Assembly (NCBI GenBank): GCA_004151065.3
Contig: NWUY0300048232.1
Location: 23,502-38,586 of the forward strand
Direction: 5' to 3'
DNA length: 15,085 bases
From: Larix sibirica
Taxonomy: Eukaryota > Streptophyta > Pinopsida > Pinales > Pinaceae
Under the pieces are notes generated by a model, which saw only the letters and a program-made list of their open reading frames with translations, did no database searches and had not been told where the DNA came from. This document shows positions 8,221 to 15,085 of this stretch, in pieces (position 1 is the first letter of the stretch; the number at the start of each line of letters is the position of its first letter). The translations under genes were made by a program, and so were the position numbers.

Positions 8221-8640
8221 ATACTTATTCACAATAATCAATTTGTTTTTTGCACATCTTTTTGGTCCATACAGTTGCTTCTGTCAATCAAGTCATTTAC
8301 CAAAGCTCAACATTTATATATAAACATTTATTTACTTTTTTTCTTGGCTTCTAGTACATTTTGCAATAATTACCTTTTGCTAGTATCAACCAGAAGACTT
8401 GACAAAGCTTAACCGTCAATTGCCAATCAATTATGTGAATTATATATATTATTTTTGGCCTCTTACATCTCTTCCTCACCTTACATTTTACTTGCCCCAG
8501 TCACAGCCAAAACCTTAATATTGAAGTTTAAGCTTCAACTCCCACTAGGTGAGATGGATTATACCTTGTTACATCATCAGTTAGAAATGGTTGGTTAATT
8601 TAAAGGGGGGATACATATGGCTCATAAATCTATGAATTGA
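8221..8640. other. Non-coding AT-rich sequence
   Basis: No domain or splice-bounded exon is seen. A short palindromic segment around 8521-8540 (ttgaag...cttcaa) is the only local structure noticed. Confidence 0.35.
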
Positions 8641-8679
8641 ATTGATGTGTATTTGCACTTGCAAATCCACACATCAAAT
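8641..8679. repeat. Compact hairpin with a two-base loop
   Basis: The left arm 'attgatgtgtatttgca' (8641-8657) pairs with 'tgcaaatccacacatcaaat' (8660-8679) around a CT loop. Pairing is complete except for a two-base bulge in the right arm and one extra base near the outer end. Confidence 0.6.
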
Positions 8680-9141
8680 TGCATTGCAGCTGGTTTAATC
8701 CATCTACATTTTAATAATATAGGACTATTTTCACCATATTTAACTCGAATAATTTCTTGGACGAATCCAACATATAATTTCTACTTGATTTATGATGAAA
8801 TTCAACACTAATGATACAATTACAATTTTCCTTTCATTTTTCCCTTAATTCATAAATGATTACCATAGGTCCATAGTCCATTGAAATGACCAGACCATAA
8901 AAGTAGAGATTGTGAAAGCTCAATTTCCTCCATTGTTATATCTTAACCTTCTTTTGCATCATTGATTTTATCAATGTCCATTTACCAATTTTTGGAAAAT
9001 AATTACCTACAATGAAATCATGTCTGTGCTTTTGAATTCTTTGTATTTTTTTACAGAGAATATAAACATATGAAATAACAAGAATAAAATAATAAATGTG
9101 TAAATGTAGTTGAATAAATTAATTATAAGAAATATTTTCAC
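8680..9141. other. Sequence downstream of the CACTA relic, no gene recognised
   Basis: On the - strand this is where a CACTA transposase intron and later exons would lie. The - strand starts with a GT donor at 9140-9141 ('cag|gtgaaa'). No following exon could be recognised. Confidence 0.35.
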
Positions 9142-10020
9142 CTGCACCATTTATCAAACGAAGATGTGTTTTGAAGAACATAGGCATGTATCGCAGTTCT
9201 TTCTTCGTGCGATAATTTGAAGCAACACCCATTGCCTTCTAATACTTCAACTACAACTCTTTGATGTTCATCATCTTCATACCTGTACATTCCAATTGAC
9301 ATTTTTAAAATCCTTCATATATTGTGTAAAATCCCATGGCCTCTTGCATTGAATATCTCTCGGTTTTGCCCTCGTACGAGCATTTTCTTTCGAAACCTTC
9401 ATATATCATTCTACATGATATATCTCTCATTCTTATTGGGTCATGTTGCTCCAGTTCATATTCTAGATCTATCGAGGGATGCATATAATATTTAAGATTG
9501 TTGGTGGAAATTCTTGTTCCAATAAACGAAGGAGTTCAAGAACCTCTTTCCTCAAATTATGGAAGTTTAAAGGATCAAATACTTGTAAAATCACTCTTTT
9601 TAATATGATGCCCAACGGTATAATTGTCCTTCTAGCTCGTTTGTCATACTTGGTATAATGGACACATGTAAAATATCCTCGATTAGGACATGATAATCAT
9701 GGGTCTTTAGGTCTCTCAAGTTATTAATGTTAGGTTGGCTTCTAATATTACTACTTACATATCTAGTGGGAAAGCAAGTTTGAAACATCAACTTTACAAA
9801 TTGTGCACATTGTTCCTTTGCCAACACATAAAGAGCACTAGGTTTTATATTTATTTTCAACCCAAATATTTTGATGAATCTTTAGTTCTTGAAAGTATTG
9901 ACAAAATGAAATGATATCATAAGCACTGAACATAGTTTCTATAACAACATAAGCTATACTTTTGTAAGGTCCCTCCTTACTAACATCATAAAACATAAGA
10001 AGCAAATGTCCCACTGGACA
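9142..10020 (-). pseudogene. CACTA (En/Spm) transposase relic, DUF4218 region
   Basis: Read from high to low coordinates on the - strand, successive pieces match the DUF4218 part of plant CACTA transposases, in order but in changing frames. They are 'FQELKIHQ' (9871-9894); 'PSALYVLAKEQ' (the 'LPPA.YTLSKEE' position); KTHDYHVL (9684-9707, the hallmark K-S-H-D-C/Y-H-V-L); and 'VFDPLNFHNLRKEVLELL' with 'EFPPT' (9499-9513). Then follow YMKVSKENAR (9376-9405), ERYSMQEAMGFY (9326-9361) and AIHAYVLQNT (9165-9194). At least four frameshifts and stops separate the pieces, so it is long dead. The open piece at 9841-10020 precedes DUF4218 but its first two thirds are not recognisable. The last piece ends at a plausible splice donor. 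No CACTA-type terminal repeats were found, so element borders are unknown. Confidence 0.75.
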
Positions 10021-10394
10021 TTAAGACTCAAAATATAAAATTTTAACTATGATTAAACTCATCTATCATATGCAATTATAATTATAGAGGTATTGAGATG
10101 AATATAATACCATGAAGTATAGTTTGACAAAAGACTTGCACATTCTATCAATTCCACAAGAAGAAATCAACATAAAATATAATGGACAAACATAAGGAAT
10201 GATTCCCTTTATGCTCGAAATGAAGTACATCTTAAATATTTTTATATTGTATGCAATGAAGCATATGAGTCTTAAGCATGACAACAATTTTTACAATTAT
10301 ATAATACTATTGTTTATAATCATTCCTAGATAAATACCCAATTTTCTAAATCAAAAGAAAAGGGGAAAACATGGAAGCTTCAATCATCAAGGCT
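10021..10394. other. Non-coding or unrecognisable sequence upstream of the CACTA relic
   Basis: More CACTA transposase would be expected here on the - strand. A hydrophobic 73-codon frame (10066-10287, -) shows no family motifs and looks like a chance frame. Confidence 0.35.
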
Positions 10395-10568
10395 TTTAAT
10401 CAAACACTTTACACACATGAAATCCACAACCATTGAAACATTTGGTCAAACACTTAGCATGCATGAAAGCTACAACCATTGAGACATTTAATTAAACACT
10501 TTGCATGCATGAAAGCTACAACCATTGATGCATTTAATAAAACTTTGCATGCAGGAAAGCTACAATCC
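10395..10568. repeat. 46-base tandem repeat, about 3.8 copies
   Basis: Units are at 10395-10440, 10441-10486, 10487-10532 and a partial 10533-10568. Each runs 'ttta/tggtcaaacactt.gcatgcatg', then 'aaagctacaaccattga', then 'aca' or 'gca'. The first unit is the most diverged and the second and third the most alike. A similar segment, ending in 'ttacaaccat', occurs alone at about 10847-10885. Confidence 0.85.
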
Positions 10569-11650
10569 TATATAATACCATAATTTAGTAAGGGGTTTGG
10601 TAATGATTTGTAAAATCCCATAGTTAGACCCTAGGGAAATCCCCATAAGGTGGATGCAAAATTTGGAACATTGTCCAGACCATAGAATTCGATTCTAAAA
10701 ACAATTTTTTTGAACTCAAATAAGGGGTTCCAAGTTCTTCAGGAATGGAAAGCCCCTAAATTTACTGTGAAATGCAATAGAGTGGTTTCAAGACTTGATT
10801 TTCTAAACCCATCAAAATTAAAATCTATAAGGGTTGTTTGCACAATTGGTCAAACACATGGTATGCAAAGTAGCCATTACAACCATAATAAAACAATACC
10901 GTCCATAATTTCACAATTATCTATCTAATATTTTCAAATACCATCAATAATGATAATACATACGATGGACGTGATTCCCTTCATAAACAAAAATTAAAAA
11001 CATGAAATACCATTTTTTATAAACCTTCTTCCATGCCCTCATCGAATACTTGTTTACTTATTTTATGTCGTATGGGTACTTGTTTACTTATTTTTTTACT
11101 TCCATAGATGCCATTCAACTGTCTGGTTACCTAAAATGTTAACTGAAATGAAATGTACCCAAATGTAGCAATAGAGAGATCACATGAAATCTTAGGAATA
11201 TACTTTTTTCCTCCTTTCAATACCACTCAATTTAAATCTACCAACTAAGCTAACCTAGATATCTAGTTTATAAAACTAGAGCCATACCATGGGGGTCCTT
11301 TTACATATATAGGATTTGAGTGGGGTAACACTTCACCTTCTCATGCAAATTATTACTTTTTAAAAGTTGAAATATTTTAGATTATTCACCACTCTCCCTT
11401 GAGCTGGTAATCCCACCTTTTTTAATTTAATTTTAAACTAATTATCCTAATATTCACCACCCCATGTGTCAATTTTAGGTAATTTCATATTATTCATTAT
11501 TCATAATTTAAATATTTTTCATTTTTCATTAAAATATTAAAGTTAAAATCCCCTCAAAAGTGGGTAAATTTTGGAGCTAAATTAATTCAAGGTTTAACTT
11601 AGGTGGACTAACCTGGTTGATTTGTGTCATTGAGTAGAGTTTTTCTACTA
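10569..11650. other. Non-coding stretch with minor repeats
   Basis: No gene is supported. An 18-base direct repeat, 'tacttgtttacttatttt', occurs at 11047-11064 and 11077-11094 with a 30-base offset. A 72-codon frame at 10710-10928 (+) has no recognisable motif and overlaps the stray 46-base unit. Confidence 0.35.
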
Positions 11651-11684
11651 GAGAATATGGATTCTTCACCCCTAATGTACACCT

Positions 11685-11915
11685 CTCGAGACTTATTCGG
11701 ACTCCATGCCCTTGCCTTGTACATAGAAATCCACGTCCTAGTAGATTTAGGACTCCACGCTCTGATTTATTCCATAGATCCAAGGCTCGATGCCTTGATA
11801 TTTCAAAGATTTAGGACTTTGCTCCCTAATATTTTCATAGATCCACAACTCCACGTCTTGATCTTCAATGGATTCAACATTTTGTGCCCTAATCTCCATG
11901 TATTCTTATCTATTA
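11685..11915. repeat. Degenerate minisatellite, about 30-base unit, about 7 copies
   Basis: Units of 28-33 bases follow the pattern 'gactccacgccctgata' then 'tttcatagatcca', with substitutions and small length changes. Recognisable starts are near 11699, 11750, 11784, 11814 and 11847. On the + strand the repeats keep one frame open, giving a protein-level period of about 10 residues (variants of LHALIxxID). This is a result of the unit length near 30 and not evidence for a gene. Confidence 0.7.
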
Positions 11916-11919
11916 TGCC

Positions 11920-14900
11920 TTGAAACTCAACGTTTCTTTCAAGGTACTAGTTATGAGGTCATTCCCATCTAACAACCTTATTAGCAAGTTCTTGTTTCTC
12001 TAGACCTGCACATATCATATCCTCATAGATTAAGAGCATCAATTAAATTTCACTATGAATTAATTTAATCACATTTTACTCAAATGTGTACATGACCTCC
12101 CCAATCATTTTTCTCTAATGAAATAACTTTCATAGTGATCTCTAATGAGAATCCTTTCCAACAAGTAACTAAGATCCCTACCAAATCCTGCTCATAACAA
12201 GATTAAATATACATAATCATATAAATCATGTATCATCAACAATACCATAATACTATTTGTTTTGCACAACAATGATCATCCATATGTCACAATCATATAT
12301 CATAATCCATGACATTAACTAGATGCATAAAAAGAAACATACTGTCGGTACACATAATCAATGATATAATCACCCATAAGTAAGGATGCAATCATGTATA
12401 TAATATATGCATATATATCAATGTTCACCAGTTAAGTGACCCAACCGGGTCCATAACATTTAAGTCCGACATACAAAATCCATAAATACCATCATCCTCG
12501 AGTGTCACAAAACTATATGAGCCATGATGGGCCACTACATACTCGTCTTGGGATAAACTTGTCCCAACGTTTAATTAAACAAAAAAGGAAACTCTAGACG
12601 CATAGTAGAAACATCTTCCCAAGTAGTAGAGCTAAGAATGCACAAGTCCCATTGGACCTTTACTTGGTCCATCAAGTGACATTTGAGATGTCAAGTGTGA
12701 TGATCCAATATATATAAATTTTGAATTTCAAGTTAACACACTTCGATACCCTGATAAAAATGAAATCCGTTTCAAGTTGTTAACCATCCAAATTTCCTCG
12801 ATTGTCATAAGATATCAACCAATAGTGAACTATGGAAATACTTAGCATCAAGACTTGTGTCAAGAATACTTATTATGGAAACCAAGAATAGTATGAAAAA
12901 AATATATTTAATTGGGTTACCGACAAACACTTCAATAGTTAATCAAAATCTTTATGGTACAAACTATAATCACATATATAATAGTAACTCATACAATTGG
13001 GCCTTGTAATCATACATTCATGGTTAGACAATTACTTTCTACGCTCACAAAGATATGCCACTAGGGATATGGTTTCCCATTGATATAAAATGCCCGATTG
13101 TAAAATAAAAACATTCAACATACCCATCCATGGCCTTGACGTTTAACTAGCAACGATTCATAAGGTATGTAATTGCATCATCAACTATTTGGCATTGTTC
13201 TTCATCAAAATATTTATATTGCAAAATTGTTAACTAACCTACACAACTTGTTACTAGGTTATATTTGCATTCACATCCCTTAATTACAACAAGAAGTGAA
13301 TCATGCAATGGATCAAATTTTATACATACACATAGCAATGACTTAGCTAAGTCGACAAATTCAACCATCAACCCAAAATAATATAAAATTTTCTAGCAAC
13401 AAAAAACATAATTTAAAAATTAAAAATAGCATGTATAAACCACTGAAGTATCCATCCTTATGATGGTTGACACACCTTCATTGATAGAGTTCCATTCTCA
13501 ATCATTTGGATAAGAATATTGGCATTACAAGTGACACTTGTTGGGGTTTTAACAATGCAATGATCATACCCAAGGTGATATTAACATTTACAACCACCTA
13601 ATGGGAAGAATTAATAATTATACACATGCCCACTACCACATTTCTTACACCAGTAGAGATTCGTAGTAAGAGTAGGGTCACGATTTCACCAAACACATTG
13701 CAAAAATTTGACACAATTGGACACTCAAGATGGAATAGATATATTCATCACATATCTTGCATATAACACTTAAAAGGGAATGGGTACCTAAAATCTACAC
13801 CTACAAAAAAATATGCTTGTTGGAATTCATTTCACACAATTTTCCCAATGCAATCTATGAGAACTTTAAGGAATTTTTAGAATTAAGCATAACTTAAAAC
13901 CCTGCTTAACATGGCGACTCTAGACATTTACACAAAGAACATTATGGATTTCACTTGGTTTCCACAAGAAAATAATAAGAATAATAACAAAAAAATACTC
14001 AAATATGTGTACCATGTTTCCATTATATATTGTATCCAGAAATGGATAATGGAAAAGACAAACATAATTTGAGCCTATACCAAATCTTGAAACTCTTTTA
14101 CCTTCATTGAATAATCTAAGTACTAAATAACTATGCCCAAAATTAAATAGATTTTGGGTACTAAATCAATATAGGGGGTTCAATAAACTATCTATTGTTT
14201 GTTCGGAACTCAAAAGAGACCAACAAAATGGATTACAAACAAATGCTAAAATTTAGACGAAAGATAAATACCATTCCATCTCCACCCAAGCCATAGGCTC
14301 TTTGGTATGAATGTCTCGCACAAGGTTGCATTTTCTACTTGAGGCTTCATATTCTCTTAAGGCCAAATCTAGAAGTAGAGAGAGTTCGGATATGCAAATA
14401 CCTCTTTTAAAGGTGAAATAGCCACTAATTCAACTATCCAATAGGAAATTTGTAGAAATGAATCCATTATAGGGGCAAATTCAAACACATACAAAGGCTT
14501 CTTTTCCAAATGTCTTGGGAAACAAGTTAGCAAAATAAGAGGAATTTACGAATAGGAAAAAAATAAGAATAACTCTAGAAACAAAGATAAATCTCAAGTA
14601 AATCCCTAATACATTTGAAGTCAAACCCATCCTTGGTTGTACCAGGTCACACTAGGAAAACAACTAAATAAGGTTTGGCCACATGAAAAAAAGTATCACC
14701 ACAACATTGCAAGCCTAGGAAACTTGAAATCTCTTTAGAGTTAACGTGTGTTGGAATTCAACAAACTAAGCATATAAAAAAACAAACAAAAAAACAAATC
14801 CCTTTCATATTCAAGATCCAAACCACCCATTTATTTTGTGTTTTTGGAAACTAGATTAAAATTTATCTCGACTTGAGCTAAATAAATCACAACTAGCCCA

Positions 14901-15073
14901 ATGCATGAAACTAATAGTAACCATAGTACTAAGAGATTATCTAAGGCTAGTTAAGCATTTTCAAAATAAATTCTAAAAGCATTCAACATACTATATAGTC
15001 ATCTTATTGGCATGAATAATGCAATAATACTAATTCATCAAGAATGATATCTCACTCCAAGGGAGGTAAGTGC
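11920..15073. other. 3.1 kb A- and C-skewed stretch without recognisable genes
   Basis: The + strand is consistently richer in A than T and in C than G. Equivalently, the - strand is T- and G-rich, as plant introns and some long terminal repeat or untranslated regions are. No open frame of useful length or known domain is seen. On the - strand near 13620-13680 a short run containing YWCKKCGSGH has a Cys-X2-Cys spacing, but no second pair of ligands was placed. A 10-base inverted repeat lies at 14017-14026 and 14046-14055. Confidence 0.4.
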
Positions 15074-15085
15074 GGGGGGGGGGGG
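15074..15085. other. Run of 12 G at the end of the sequence
   Basis: A G homopolymer of this length in AT-rich DNA, exactly at the last base, is most likely a sequencing or assembly end effect. A true G tract that stopped the assembly is the alternative. Confidence 0.6.

Noticed and set aside
10066-10287. 73-codon hydrophobic frame on the - strand
   Set aside because: Low-complexity, no motif, and no match to the transposase part expected at this position.
10710-10928. 72-codon + frame
   Set aside because: No recognisable domain; part of it overlaps a stray repeat unit.
13620-13680. Possible zinc-finger remnant (YWCKKCG) on the - strand
   Set aside because: Only one Cys pair can be placed and stops lie close on both sides; insufficient for a call.

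Overview
This is nuclear DNA from a seed plant, most likely a woody dicot. The evidence is AT-rich, gene-poor sequence with degenerate copies of two typical plant transposon families: an L1-type LINE with a gag-like zinc-knuckle ORF1, and a CACTA (En/Spm) transposase with the plant DUF4218 domain. One short exon-like segment has consensus GT/AG borders. Two N bases and a terminal run of 12 G suggest that the window is a draft contig or its end. I cannot name the species.

Layout. Positions 1-640 are relatively GC-rich and hold three related hairpins spaced about 96-100 bases apart. Positions 775-1155 carry a diverged two-copy repeat of 188-base period. Positions 1500-3760 are T-rich on the + strand, as plant introns are. 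They contain the best candidate for a real host exon (2101-2209), a tRNA-like/SINE-like relic (about 2467-2535) and a 425-base non-autonomous element with terminal inverted repeats (2563-2987). Positions 4020-4046 are an A-rich tract, followed by AT-rich DNA. Positions 4652-7480 are a LINE truncated at its 5' end, with decayed ORF1, endonuclease and the start of reverse transcriptase. It breaks off exactly at the NN at 7481-7482. Positions 7483-9140 are AT-rich with small repeats. Positions 9142-10020 (- strand) are a CACTA transposase relic split over several frames. From 10395 to the end there are minisatellites (46-base and about 30-base units) and then about 3.1 kb with strong A>T and C>G skew and no recognisable gene.

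No intact protein-coding gene is visible and no genes work together here. The window looks like a long intron or intergenic stretch filled with old transposons. The items most worth a second look are the three hairpins whose arms differ in sequence yet stay complementary, the isolated exon, and the element at 2563-2987 with its unusual flanks.
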